64,000 nucleotides of DNA from JABDIP01 sp965237625 (GTDB taxonomy: Bacteria; Pseudomonadota; Alphaproteobacteria; DSM-16000; Inquilinaceae), in NCBI GenBank assembly GCA_965237625.1, contig CBDEGD010000026.1:62001-126000 (forward strand), written 5' to 3'. Below the pieces are notes generated by a model that saw only the letters and a list, made by a program, of their open reading frames with translations, was not told the DNA's origin and ran no database searches. The stretch's first letter is position 1. Every line of letters begins with the position of its first letter. The position numbers were made by a program, and so were the translations under genes. Below are positions 43,044 through 51,725 of the stretch, in pieces.

Positions 43044-43082
43044 CTTGAAGAATCATTCCTTGGCTGCATCGCCTGTCTTTCC

Positions 43083-43892
43083 CTACTCCGCCGCCGCCTG
43101 ATCGTCGTGACTGACGCCCAGATAGGCGTCGATCACCGCCTGGTCGGCGCGCACTTGGTCCGGCGTGCCGTCGGCCAGCTTGCGGCCGTAATCCAGCACC
43201 ACCACTCGGTCGGAGATGTCCATGACGACGCCCATATCGTGCTCGATCAGGGCGATGGTTGTGCCGAACTGTTCATTCACGTCGAGGACGAAGCGGCACA
43301 TGTCCTCCTTCTCCTCCACATTCATCCCGGCCATCGGCTCGTCGAGCAGCAGCAGTTCCGGCTCCGCCGCCAGCGCCCGGGCCAGTTCGACCCGCTTCTG
43401 CAAGCCATAGGGCAGTCGTCCGACCGGCGTCTTGCGGATGTTCTGGATTTCCAGGAAGTCGATGATCCGTTCGCAGAAGGCCCGGTGTTCCAGCTCCTCC
43501 CGCTTTGCCGGCCCCCAATAAAGCGCCTGCATGAAAAACGGCTGGCGCATCTTCAACAGCCGCCCGGTCATGATGTTGTCGAGGGTCGACATGCCCTTGA
43601 ACAGGGCGATGTTCTGGAAGGTGCGGGCGATGCCCTGGGCCGCCGCCTCATGAGGCCGCATCTGCGAGCGGGTGCGGCCCTTGAAGGTGATCTGGCCTTC
43701 CTGCGGGTGGTAGAAGCCGTTGATCACGTTGAGCATGGAGCTCTTGCCGGCGCCGTTCGGCCCGATGATCGCCAGCACCTCATGCCGGCGGATCTCGAAG
43801 GAGATGTTCGACAGGGCGCGCACGCCGCCGAAGGACAGGCTGATATTCTCGACCTGCAGGATCGGTTCGCCGATATCCGGGCGACCTGTCAT
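43083..43892 (-). CDS. livG: Branched-chain amino acid-type ABC transporter ATPase LivG
   Basis: A 269-residue ATPase. Walker A is IGPNGAGKSSMLN, the signature region is GRLPYGLQKRVELARALA and Walker B is LLLLDEPMAGMNVEE, the latter with the DEPMAG form of LivG. ARTFQNIALFKGMSTLDNIM is the Q-loop region. It starts four bases after the RidA-like gene ends, so it is translated from the same message as RidA and the acyl-CoA ligase. Confidence 0.95.
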   Translation of the reverse strand: MTGRPDIGEPILQVENISLSFGGVRALSNISFEIRRHEVLAIIGPNGAGKSSMLNVINGFYHPQEGQITFKGRTRSQMRPHEAAAQGIARTFQNIALFKGMSTLDNIMTGRLLKMRQPFFMQALYWGPAKREELEHRAFCERIIDFLEIQNIRKTPVGRLPYGLQKRVELARALAAEPELLLLDEPMAGMNVEEKEDMCRFVLDVNEQFGTTIALIEHDMGVVMDISDRVVVLDYGRKLADGTPDQVRADQAVIDAYLGVSHDDQAAAE

Positions 43893-43896
43893 CGCT

Positions 43897-44289
43897 CTAC
43901 GATCCCGACATTGCGATGGCGTCGATCTCCAGGAGCCACTGGGACTCCAGGGTCTGGGCGATCATCACGGTCAGGGCCGGCCGATGGCCTCCCAGCACTT
44001 CCCGGCGGATCGCGCCGTTCTCATCCACCTGGTCGGCGCCGGTCAGGAAGGTGTTGACCTTGACCAGATCGGTGACGGTCATGCCGTCGGCCTGCAGCAC
44101 GGCCACGATGTTCGCCCACACCGCCCGGCATTGCGCGGCGAAACCTTCCGGGACACTGCCATCCGGGCGCTCGGGGATCTGCCCGCTGACGAACAGAGTG
44201 CGGCAACCGGGCTGTGCGGACACGCCGTGGCTGTATCCGCCGACCGGCAGCGACACGGTATCCGGTACGATGAAGCGGGTGGCGGTCAT
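43897..44289 (-). CDS. RidA family protein
   Basis: A 130-residue member of the YjgF/YER057c/UK114 superfamily, with AQPGCRTLFVSGQIPERPDG and the C-terminal MIAQTLESQWLLEIDAIA. The usual catalytic Arg of true RidA imine deaminases is not obvious: LTVMIAQTL appears where R-x-x-V occurs in archetypal RidA. It may therefore belong to an Rid subgroup without deaminase activity. It overlaps the ligase gene by four bases and is part of the liv operon. Confidence 0.88.
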   Translation of the reverse strand: MTATRFIVPDTVSLPVGGYSHGVSAQPGCRTLFVSGQIPERPDGSVPEGFAAQCRAVWANIVAVLQADGMTVTDLVKVNTFLTGADQVDENGAIRREVLGGHRPALTVMIAQTLESQWLLEIDAIAMSGS

Positions 44290-46238
44290 TCCGCGGCGGC
44301 CCGCTCTGCGGCGTCATCGGGCAACAGGGCGACCACTTTCAGGCTGGTGCGGATGCGTTGCTTGCTGCCGTCCTGGAATGCAATTTCGGTATCGACCGGG
44401 ATCGCTGTCTGGTCGCCATACAACGCCTCGATGATGTCGCCGTATTTCTCCGACACCACGCTGCGCCGCACCTTGCGGGTCCGGGTCAGCTCGCCATCGT
44501 CGGCGTCGAGCTCCTTGTACAGCAGCAGGAATTTGGCGATGCGCTGGGCCGCCGGCAGGGATTGGTTGACCGTCTCGACCTCTTTGCGGATCTGCTCATA
44601 GACCTCCTCCCGGCTCGACAGGTCGGAATAGGTCGTATAGGCGATGCGCTCCTTCTCCGCCCATTTCGACACGATCGAATAGCGGATGCAGATGATCGCC
44701 GCGAGAAACGGCCGCTCGTTCCCAATGATCACCGCCTCGGCGATGAAGGGGGAGAATTTCAGCTTGTTCTCGATGAATTGCGGGCTGAACCGGTCGCCTT
44801 TCGAGGTGGTGGCCAGATCCTTGATCCGGTCGATCACCACCAGATGCCTGTTGTCGTTGAAATAGCCGGCATCGCCGGTAAACATCCAGCCGTCGCGGAC
44901 ATCGGAAGCCGCATCCTCATTGCCGAAATATCCGGTGAACATGTTCGGGTGCTTGGTCACGATCTCGCCGACACCGTTGCTATCGGCGTTTTCGATGCGG
45001 ACCTCCACGCTGTCGTTCAGCGGCACCCCGACGGTGTCGTAGTCCACATCGTTCGCGGTGTGGATCGTATAGGCGCCGAGCAGTTCGGTCTGGCCGTAGA
45101 GCTGGCGCAGCGGCACGCCCATGGCGTTGAAGAATCGGAAGGTGTCCGGCCCCATCGCCGCGCCGCCGGTCGCCGCCGAGCGCAGTTTGCCGAAGCCGAG
45201 CCGGTCGCTGAGCGGCTGTAGCACCGCCAGATCGGCGAACCAGTTGCGCTTGCCCTGGTCCAGCGCCTTCATGCCCAGCTCGGTGCCGTAGTCGAACAGT
45301 TTGTTCTTGATCCGGGAGGCATCCATCATCCGCGAGCGCACGTCCGCCGCGATGCCCTCCCAGACCCGGGGTGCGAGCACCAGGAAGGTCGGCCCGATCT
45401 CGCGCATGTCGTGCATCATCGTCTCGGGCTCTTCGACGAAGCTCACCTTCATCCGGGTGATCTGGGCCCAGCCCAGGGCGTAGACCTGCTCCATGATCCA
45501 GGGCAGCGGCAGCACCGAGACGTATTCGTCTTCCGGCCCCTTCGGATCGACCGCCAGATACGCCGCGCAATGGCGGATCAGCGCGCCGCCGGTCAGCATC
45601 GCCAGCTTCGGATGAGCGGTGGTGCCCGACGTGGTGCACAGCACCGCCACCGCATCGCCATCGCCCTCAACGACCATGCGGTCGTACAGCCCGGGATCGG
45701 CGGCCAGTGCGGCCTCTCCCTTGGCGTTGAAGTCGTCGACCGAGATCAGCCGCGGATCGTCGTATTTGCGCATGCCGCGCGGATCGGAATAGACGATGTG
45801 GGCGACGCTCGGCACCCGCTCGTCGAGGCGCAGGATCTTGTCGACCTGCTCCTCATCCTCGGCGATCACCAGCTTGGCGCCGGCATGGTTGACCAGATAG
45901 GCGACCTCTTCGTCGAGGGCGTCGCGATAGATGCCCAGGCTCATGGCGCCGACCGCGTGCGCCGCGATCTCGCCCATCACCCAGTCGGGCCGGTTGTCGC
46001 CGATCAGCGCCACCACGTCGCCCTTGCCCAGGCCGAGCGCCCGCATGGCGCAGGCGAAGGCGCGGGTGCGGGCGTTGTATTCGCCCCAGGTGATGGTGTT
46101 CCAGATGCCGTAGTCTTTTTCGCGCAGAGCGATGTCGTCGGACCAGTTGGCGGCGTTGTGCGCCAACAGTTTCGGCAGTGTGTCGAGCGCCGTGATGTCC
46201 GGCAGGGTCAGCGAGGATGACGCCATCGGGGCCGTCAT
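44286..46238 (-). CDS. AMP-binding long-chain acyl-CoA synthetase-like ligase
   Basis: About 650 residues of the ANL adenylate-forming superfamily. It shows the P-loop-like AVLCTTSGTTAHPKLAMLTG motif, the adenine site LYGQTELLGAYT, the hinge region DGWMFTGDAGYFNDNRHLVV and the IDRIKDLATTSKGDRFSPQF motif. It should make an acyl- or aryl-CoA from the acid and ATP. It is the first gene of the liv operon, suggesting that imported acids are activated on entry. The ATG at 46238 has no clear ribosome binding site; an in-frame ATG at 46304 preceded by aaaggcgga is a good alternative. Confidence 0.9.
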   Translation of the reverse strand: MTAPMASSSLTLPDITALDTLPKLLAHNAANWSDDIALREKDYGIWNTITWGEYNARTRAFACAMRALGLGKGDVVALIGDNRPDWVMGEIAAHAVGAMSLGIYRDALDEEVAYLVNHAGAKLVIAEDEEQVDKILRLDERVPSVAHIVYSDPRGMRKYDDPRLISVDDFNAKGEAALAADPGLYDRMVVEGDGDAVAVLCTTSGTTAHPKLAMLTGGALIRHCAAYLAVDPKGPEDEYVSVLPLPWIMEQVYALGWAQITRMKVSFVEEPETMMHDMREIGPTFLVLAPRVWEGIAADVRSRMMDASRIKNKLFDYGTELGMKALDQGKRNWFADLAVLQPLSDRLGFGKLRSAATGGAAMGPDTFRFFNAMGVPLRQLYGQTELLGAYTIHTANDVDYDTVGVPLNDSVEVRIENADSNGVGEIVTKHPNMFTGYFGNEDAASDVRDGWMFTGDAGYFNDNRHLVVIDRIKDLATTSKGDRFSPQFIENKLKFSPFIAEAVIIGNERPFLAAIICIRYSIVSKWAEKERIAYTTYSDLSSREEVYEQIRKEVETVNQSLPAAQRIAKFLLLYKELDADDGELTRTRKVRRSVVSEKYGDIIEALYGDQTAIPVDTEIAFQDGSKQRIRTSLKVVALLPDDAAERAAAE

Positions 46239-46494
46239 TGGGCGCCGCCGCGCCACCGGCCAGCCGCCTTCGGCCCGGCCCGGTGCCGATCTTCCGTTGG
46301 CCATGTTCCGCCTTTGGCGGCCTCGGCCATCAACTACCTCCCAAGGGTCGTTTTTTGTTTGGTCCACGAACAGACTTCAGCGTTGTAACCGGTCATGGCA
46401 GTTGTAGGCAATGCCCCTGACGGCAGGCGGTTCATTGCCGGTTGAAATCGGCACGGCACTAGCGCACGCGGTTCTTCGCCTGCTATCAGGCGGC

Positions 46495-47325
46495 ATGAGC
46501 CGGATCGAACCGGAAACCGACATGGACCGCCGCCCGCTGACGCTGCGGGCTGGCGGAGCAACCCTCAACGCGCTCTGGCTTGAGCCGTCCGTGCGACGGT
46601 CGGACGCGCAGCCGCTGGTGTTCCTCCATGAAGGGTTGGGCAGCATCACCCAATGGACCGGGCGCGGCATCGATGCCCCGGCGCGGCTGGCGGCGGCGAC
46701 CGGCCGCCCGGCGCTGGTCTACGACCGGCAGGGCTATGGCCGCTCGGACCCGCTCGTCGAACCGCGCCATCCGCGATATCTCTACGACGAGTCCTGGACG
46801 ATGTTGCCGGAGGTGCTGGATTCGGCCGGCATCGACAGGGCCATTCTGATCGGACACAGCGACGGCGGCAGCATCGCTCTGTTATTCGCCGCTCGCTACC
46901 CGGACCGGACTGCCGGCGTCGTCAGCGAGGCCGCCCATATCATAGTCGAGGAAGTGACCCTGGCCGGCATCCGTGTTGCCAAGCAAGCCTATGAGGCGCC
47001 TGACGGCCGGCTGGCGGCGGCGTTGCGCCGGCATCACAGGGATCAATCCGATGCTGTCTTCGCCGCCTGGGCCGATGCCTGGTTGTCGCCGGAGTTCGCC
47101 GATTTCGACATGGGTGACGAGCTTCCCCGCATTGTGGCGCCTGTGCTGGCGATCCAGGGCGAAAGCGACGAATATGGCACGCCCCGCCAGTTGGAGCTGA
47201 TCGCGGAGGGCGTCGCCGGTGCGGTCGAAACCTGGCTGGTCCCCGATTGCGCCCATGTCCCCCACCACCAGGCCGCCGACCGGGTGCTGCCGCGGATCGC
47301 GGCGTTCGTGGGTCGTACGAATTAG
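46495..47325 (+). CDS. Alpha/beta hydrolase
   Basis: A 276-residue alpha/beta hydrolase. The oxyanion region is FLHEGLGSITQW, the nucleophile elbow GHSDGGSIAL carries a serine- or aspartate-centred G-x-S/D-x-G (the Asp follows the Ser, as in GHSDGG), and the final DCAHVPHHQAAD provides the His. An acidic residue in VLAIQGESDEYG is likely the third member. The substrate is unknown. I chose the ATG at 46495, preceded by caggcgg. It is divergent from the liv operon ligase gene. Confidence 0.88.
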   Translation: MSRIEPETDMDRRPLTLRAGGATLNALWLEPSVRRSDAQPLVFLHEGLGSITQWTGRGIDAPARLAAATGRPALVYDRQGYGRSDPLVEPRHPRYLYDESWTMLPEVLDSAGIDRAILIGHSDGGSIALLFAARYPDRTAGVVSEAAHIIVEEVTLAGIRVAKQAYEAPDGRLAAALRRHHRDQSDAVFAAWADAWLSPEFADFDMGDELPRIVAPVLAIQGESDEYGTPRQLELIAEGVAGAVETWLVPDCAHVPHHQAADRVLPRIAAFVGRTN

Positions 47326-47474
47326 GCCGTTTCTCCGGCGAATTCGGTGCACACTGAAGCGCGACCTATATCAGAGTGTCGGGACCTGTCTGTCGGAATC
47401 CGCGCGGGCCACGCGTCTAGGAGTCTGGAGGCGGGACATCCTCGTCCATTCTGCATCAACGAAAGGCGTGACCG

Positions 47475-48110
47475 ATGAAGCTCTACCATCACGAGATTTC
47501 CTCCAATTCGCGCAAGGTCTGCGCGCTCGCCAAGCATCTGGGGCTGGACGTCGACTATGTCCTGGTCGATCTGACGAAGGGCGTGCACCGGACGCCGGAA
47601 TTCTTGACCATCAATCCGAACGGCAAGCTGCCGACACTGATCGACGAGGGGCGGACGCTGTGGGAGTCGAACGCCATCCTGTGCCACCTGGCGAAGAAGG
47701 CGGGGTCGGACCTTTGGCCGGCCGATGACGATCTGAAGATCGACGTCATCAAGTGGATGAACTGGGAGCAGGCGCATTTCACCCGCCATGCCGGAACCCT
47801 GTTCTTCGAGAACGTCATCAAGGGCAAACTGGGCCTCGGAGAGGTCAATCCCAAGGCGATCGAAGAGGCCACCGGATTCCTGCACCAGTTCGCCACTGTG
47901 CTCGACACCCATCTGAATGGCCGGGACTTCCTGGTCGGCAAGGGCCTGTCCGTGGCCGATTTCGCCGTCGGCGTGGTCATTCCGCTGGCCGCCGGGGGCA
48001 ATGTGCCGCTGGATGGCTACGCCGAGCTCTCCCGCTGGTATGCGGCGCTGAATGCCCTGCCGGCATGGCGTGAACCCTGGCCGGCCAAGGCCGTAAGCCT
48101 CGCCGCCTAG
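47475..48110 (+). CDS. Glutathione S-transferase
   Basis: A 211-residue two-domain GST. The thioredoxin-like N-terminal part has KLYHHEISSNSRKVCALAKH and the cis-Pro NPNGKLPTLIDEG, followed by LWESNAILCHLAKK that binds the gamma-glutamyl group. The helical C-terminal part has the FLVGKGLSVADFAVGV N-capping box. It is likely a phi/theta-like bacterial GST acting on electrophiles. The TAG stop is also the first bases of the repeat that follows. Confidence 0.93.
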   Translation: MKLYHHEISSNSRKVCALAKHLGLDVDYVLVDLTKGVHRTPEFLTINPNGKLPTLIDEGRTLWESNAILCHLAKKAGSDLWPADDDLKIDVIKWMNWEQAHFTRHAGTLFFENVIKGKLGLGEVNPKAIEEATGFLHQFATVLDTHLNGRDFLVGKGLSVADFAVGVVIPLAAGGNVPLDGYAELSRWYAALNALPAWREPWPAKAVSLAA

Positions 48111-48239
48111 TGTCATGGTTTCGAAGTTCGGCATATTTCATGTGCCGGATTTCGGAAGCTGAATGACACTAGAATCATACAGTTAGTGTCCCTTTGATAC
48201 TGCAATTCGCTCATGCGAATTTCAGGATCGGGACACTAG
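48107..48239. repeat. Two-hairpin palindromic element, family D copy 1
   Basis: A 133-bp element of two tandem hairpins. The first runs from ctagtgtcat (48107-48116) to atgacactag (48163-48172); the second from tagtgtccc (48184-48192) to gggacacta (48230-48238). Each has further internal pairing. The sequence is about 88 percent identical by eye to 52343-52474. The CTAG at its left end supplies the TAG stop of the GST gene. Confidence 0.85.
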
Positions 48240-48282
48240 TTCTGAGCCCGATCTACTCCATCCAGGTTGGAGACTGATCGCT

Positions 48283-48325
48283 CCCCCTCACCCTCCCGCG
48301 GCAAAGCCGTGGGAGGGTGAGGGGG
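48283..48325. repeat. Short family C palindrome, copy 6
   Basis: A 43-bp perfect-looking palindrome, ccccctcaccctcccgcggc and its complement ending gtgggagggtgaggggg. It contains only the outer arms of the longer family C elements and sits upstream of the Vgb-like gene. Confidence 0.85.
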
Positions 48326-48390
48326 CAGCACTGAGCCTGCCGGGATCGCCAGATGCTTCGAGCGAGCCGGGAACTTCAGAGGAGGGCGCC

Positions 48391-49386
48391 ATGCGTCTGA
48401 TCATCGCCGCTGTTTTTTGCCTCGGCGCCTGTCTGCCGGCCGGGGCGGCGGACACGGTCAACCCCGTCGATATCGAGGAATGGGCGGTTCCCTATGAGTC
48501 CAGCCGGCCGCGCGATCCGGATGCGGTCAGCGCGCGCGAAGTGTGGTTCGTGGGCCAGCGTGGCGATTACCTGGCGCGGCTCGATCCGGCGACCGGCGAG
48601 TTCTTCAAGCGGGATCTCGAGCGCAATGCCGGCCCGCACAATCTGATCGTCGGCGCCGACGGCATCGTCTGGTATGCCGGCAATCTGCAGGGCTATATCG
48701 GCCGCTACGACCCGGTGGCGGACACCATCGACAAGGTCGTCATGCCCGATGACGACGCCAGCGATCCGCACACGCTGGTCTTCGATGCGGATGAGCGGCA
48801 CATCTGGTTCACTGTCCAAGGCGGAAACTTCGTCGGCCGATTGCGGGTGGCGGATCGGAGGGTCGATCTGATCCCGGTGCCGAGTTCCGGCGCGGGGCCC
48901 TACGGCATCGTGGTCGCCCCCGATGGTGCTGCGTGGATCGCCCTGTTCGGGACCAACAAGCTGGCGTCGGTCGATCCGGAAACGCTCTCACTCATAGAGC
49001 ATGCGCTACCGGCGTCAGGTGCGCGGCCCCGACGGATCGTGGCCTCCAGTCACGGGCAGATCTATTTCGTCGACTATGCGCGCGGCATGCTTGGCCATTT
49101 CGATCCGGGCTCCGGCGCGATCCGGGAATGGCAGATGCCGTCCGGCGGCCGGGCCCGGCCCTATGGCATGGCCATCGATGACCGGGATCGGATCTGGTTC
49201 GTGGAAGCCGGCGCCTCGCCGAATACCTTCGTCGGCTTCGACCCGGCGACCGTGGACTTCTTCTCGGTCACGCCGATTCCGTCCGGCGGCGGCTCGGTGC
49301 GCCACATGGACTATCACCCCGCCACCGACACGATCTGGTTCGGCACCGATCGCAACACCATCGGCCGGGCCCGGATTGGCGGATAG
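48391..49386 (+). CDS. Vgb-family (virginiamycin B lyase-like) beta-propeller protein
   Basis: A 331-residue exported protein. A signal peptide covers 1-20 (ending GAA-DT). The rest is a seven-bladed propeller of repeated W-F-T/V-G and D-P-A-T-G elements, for example REVWFVGQRGDYLARLDPAT, DGIVWYAGNLQGYIGRYDP and DRIWFVEAGASPNTFVGFDP. True Vgb enzymes open streptogramin B antibiotics, but most exported homologues have unknown ligands. The export signal argues against an antibiotic-resistance role as the main function. It is monocistronic. Confidence 0.87.
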   Translation: MRLIIAAVFCLGACLPAGAADTVNPVDIEEWAVPYESSRPRDPDAVSAREVWFVGQRGDYLARLDPATGEFFKRDLERNAGPHNLIVGADGIVWYAGNLQGYIGRYDPVADTIDKVVMPDDDASDPHTLVFDADERHIWFTVQGGNFVGRLRVADRRVDLIPVPSSGAGPYGIVVAPDGAAWIALFGTNKLASVDPETLSLIEHALPASGARPRRIVASSHGQIYFVDYARGMLGHFDPGSGAIREWQMPSGGRARPYGMAIDDRDRIWFVEAGASPNTFVGFDPATVDFFSVTPIPSGGGSVRHMDYHPATDTIWFGTDRNTIGRARIGG

Positions 49387-49428
49387 GCGGGCCCGACGCC
49401 GCGGACCGAAACGAGTCGCCGGCCTGGC

Positions 49429-49641
49429 TTAGCCCTGCTCGTACTTGAACGACACCTTGACCCTGGCCCGATAGGCCGACACCGATCCGTTCTCGATCGC
49501 CATGTCCAACTCGGCGATCTCGGCGACGCGCAAGTCGCGCAGGCTTTCCCCGGCGCGGTCGACCGCGGCTTTGGCGGCCTTCTCCCAGGATTCCGTGCTG
49601 GTGCCGACTAGTTCGATCACCTTGTAGACGCTCTCAGCCAT
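49429..49641 (-). CDS. Dodecin family flavin-binding protein
   Basis: A 70-residue dodecin. The sequence VYKVIELVGTSTESWEKAAK and the C-terminal RVKVSFKYE match the fold, in which twelve subunits form a hollow sphere that stores flavins. The ATG at 49641 follows caggac; the open frame upstream is not coding-like. It is convergent with the Vgb-like gene. Confidence 0.92.
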   Translation of the reverse strand: MAESVYKVIELVGTSTESWEKAAKAAVDRAGESLRDLRVAEIAELDMAIENGSVSAYRARVKVSFKYEQG

Positions 49642-49784
49642 GTCCTGCTCCAATTCTGATGCGAGTTGCGAAGTGGCCACCCTGCAGCGCAACGGCCGGT
49701 GACTGAAGTTATTCGGGCCGGCCACGAGGTCATTAGACGCCCGGCCGGCCGAAAGCGCCACCGGCCTCGTAGCAAATCGAGGCG

Positions 49785-50252
49785 TCAGCTCGTGAAATCG
49801 CAGCGCCGCCAGGTCTCCATCTTGGCAGCGTCGATCTGCACCTGCAGATGCATGACATCGTCGCTGACCAGGGTCATCGCCGTTGGCGCGCCGGTATGGG
49901 GCTCGGCGGCCGGGATGACGTAGCGGAAGAAATGGCGGCTATAGTCGCCGCGCAAGGACTTGCCGCCCGGCGTGGTGATCTTCGGGCCGTCGATGGACAG
50001 ATGCCGGCCATCTTCGGCGCACCAATGGCCATCGATGGCGTCGGCCCTCGCGGGGCTAGCGAACAACAGCGTGAGCGCCAGCATCGGGACCGTTGGGCCC
50101 AATCGGGCGAGAATGGCTTTCCTTTTGGCGATGATGACCGTCCTGCCGATCTGCGGAGCGCAGGATGATAGCGCGCGATGCGGCGAACGGCCAGTGCCGG
50201 GCGGAAGCTGCGCCGCGGCGTTGGTCCGCAGAAGATCGTCATCGGTCGGCAA
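49785..50252 (-). CDS. Hypothetical exported protein
   Basis: An open frame of up to 155 residues. The part from about residue 45 looks real: KRKAILARLG and LALTLLFASPARADA form a signal peptide, followed by DGHWCAEDGRHLSIDGPKI, a GGKSLRGDYSRHFFRYVIP segment and a final ETWRRCDF. Two cysteines near the mature ends could pair. The first 40 residues are not convincing, and a later start (ATG 50084 or a non-ATG codon) is likely. No domain is recognised. Confidence 0.6.
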   Translation of the reverse strand: MPTDDDLLRTNAAAQLPPGTGRSPHRALSSCAPQIGRTVIIAKRKAILARLGPTVPMLALTLLFASPARADAIDGHWCAEDGRHLSIDGPKITTPGGKSLRGDYSRHFFRYVIPAAEPHTGAPTAMTLVSDDVMHLQVQIDAAKMETWRRCDFTS

Positions 50253-50408
50253 GTTGTGAGACTGATGTGACCGGTTGGTGTTAGGTCATGACCTTCAACT
50301 GGATTTTGAGGTCTTGTGAGCGCCCTCAGGCGATCTGCTCGATAATCGGACAGCCTCTGTAATCGACGATCCGTCGCGCGCGCCGGCAAGATATAGGGGA
50401 GTGGGCAA

Positions 50409-51659
50409 ATGCGTCATGAATTCGTGAATCAGGTCCCGATCGCTATCGATCCCGGACCTCCAAATACTGTTCGATCGACCATCGATGTTACCGGACTCGG
50501 CGGTGCCACCGTCGAGGCGGTAGAGGTGACAGTCGACATCAGCCATACCTGGACAAACGACCTCAACCTGACTCTGCGCAGCCCGGATGGGACCGAGGTC
50601 ATCCTGGTCGACAGAGAAGGTGGATTTCGCGACGACTTTCGCGGCACGGTGTTCAGGGCCGATGCGCAAACCTCGATCACCAAAGGCCGGGCCCCATTCC
50701 GAGGTACATTCCGGCCGGAAGGCGATCTCGAGAGCTTCCGAGAGTTGGCAGCGGAGGGGGCCTGGACACTCGATGTCTCGGACCGTGCGCGCCATGATGG
50801 CGGTTCGCTTAACCGGTGGGTCCTCGGTCTCACGACAACGGCGGTAGAGCCCTCGGCGTTCAATGTCGGCTTGCGTATCCTGGGCGGTCTGACGCCAAAT
50901 CAGCAGGCGGCATTCAACAGCGCCGCGGCGCGCTGGTCCGAGGTGATTATCGGCGACGTTCCGCCGGCGTTCGTCGAAGGTGAGATCATCGACGATGTGC
51001 TGATCGAGGCGCAGGGCGTGCCCATTGACGGTCCAGGTCGTATCCTTGGCCAAGCCGGGCCGCGGTTTCTCCGCCCGAGTTCGAACCTTCCGATCAAGGG
51101 CATCATGTCGTTCGATACCGCAGATCTCAGCCGCATGGAGGCGGATGGGAGTCTCGAAGACGTGATCCTGCACGAAATGGGGCACGTGCTGGGCTTCGGT
51201 ACGCTCTGGAATCGTATGGGCCTCATCGTTGGCGAGGGCACGGTCAACCCCACCTTCGTCGGCGCCAATGCCATGCGGGAGTATGGACTCCTCCGGTCGG
51301 CGGCCGTCCCGGCCAACCCGGACAACCCGACGCCGGTTCCGGTCGCCAACACGGGCGGGGCCGGCACCCGGGATGGTCACTGGCGGGAAGCCGTATTTGC
51401 CGACGAACTGTTGACGGGATTCCTCAGCGGGGCAGTGCGGTCGCTCAGCGCCATGTCCATCGGCTGCTTCGAGGATATGGGTTATCAGGTCAACTACGCG
51501 GCCGCCAACGCGTATGCCCTTCCGAGCATGCTGATGATAGCCGAACTCGGCCTGATGGGGCTGCGGCACGATGTTGACACCTGTTCCATCGCGCCGATTG
51601 AACCGATCGTGGTGCCGCCATCAGCGATGATCAACACTGTGGATGGTAGTCCGGGATAA
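50409..51659 (+). CDS. Metalloprotease with N-terminal P-domain and leishmanolysin-like (M8/metzincin) catalytic part
   Basis: A 416-residue protein. Residues 10-135 form a proprotein convertase P-domain (DISHTWTNDLNLTLRSPDGT, AAEGAWTLDVSDRARHDGG and SLNRWVLGL). The rest is a zinc protease: HEMGHVLGFG at 255-264 gives two zinc His and the catalytic Glu, H324 in DGHWREAVF is the likely third ligand after an insertion, and SAMSIGCFEDMGY with M349 is the Met-turn. It has no Sec signal; the frame is closed by TAG at 50394 and ggggag precedes the ATG, so the start is firm. P-domains usually follow, not precede, a protease. Confidence 0.85.
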   Translation: MRHEFVNQVPIAIDPGPPNTVRSTIDVTGLGGATVEAVEVTVDISHTWTNDLNLTLRSPDGTEVILVDREGGFRDDFRGTVFRADAQTSITKGRAPFRGTFRPEGDLESFRELAAEGAWTLDVSDRARHDGGSLNRWVLGLTTTAVEPSAFNVGLRILGGLTPNQQAAFNSAAARWSEVIIGDVPPAFVEGEIIDDVLIEAQGVPIDGPGRILGQAGPRFLRPSSNLPIKGIMSFDTADLSRMEADGSLEDVILHEMGHVLGFGTLWNRMGLIVGEGTVNPTFVGANAMREYGLLRSAAVPANPDNPTPVPVANTGGAGTRDGHWREAVFADELLTGFLSGAVRSLSAMSIGCFEDMGYQVNYAAANAYALPSMLMIAELGLMGLRHDVDTCSIAPIEPIVVPPSAMINTVDGSPG

Positions 51660-51725
51660 GGTTGAATGGAGTGAGCCGGCAGTGGCGCTGTTCGGGGCCG
51701 CCGGCTCGTTCTCCGGAAACGCGGA

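Noticed and set aside
38966..43050. Repeats in the liv region as a CRISPR array
   Set aside because: Copies are far apart, palindromic and in separate gaps, with no regular spacers and no cas genes.
48391..49386. Vgb-like gene as a streptogramin resistance determinant
   Set aside because: The product has a signal peptide and the gene is in a chromosomal housekeeping setting; resistance cannot be inferred from the propeller fold.
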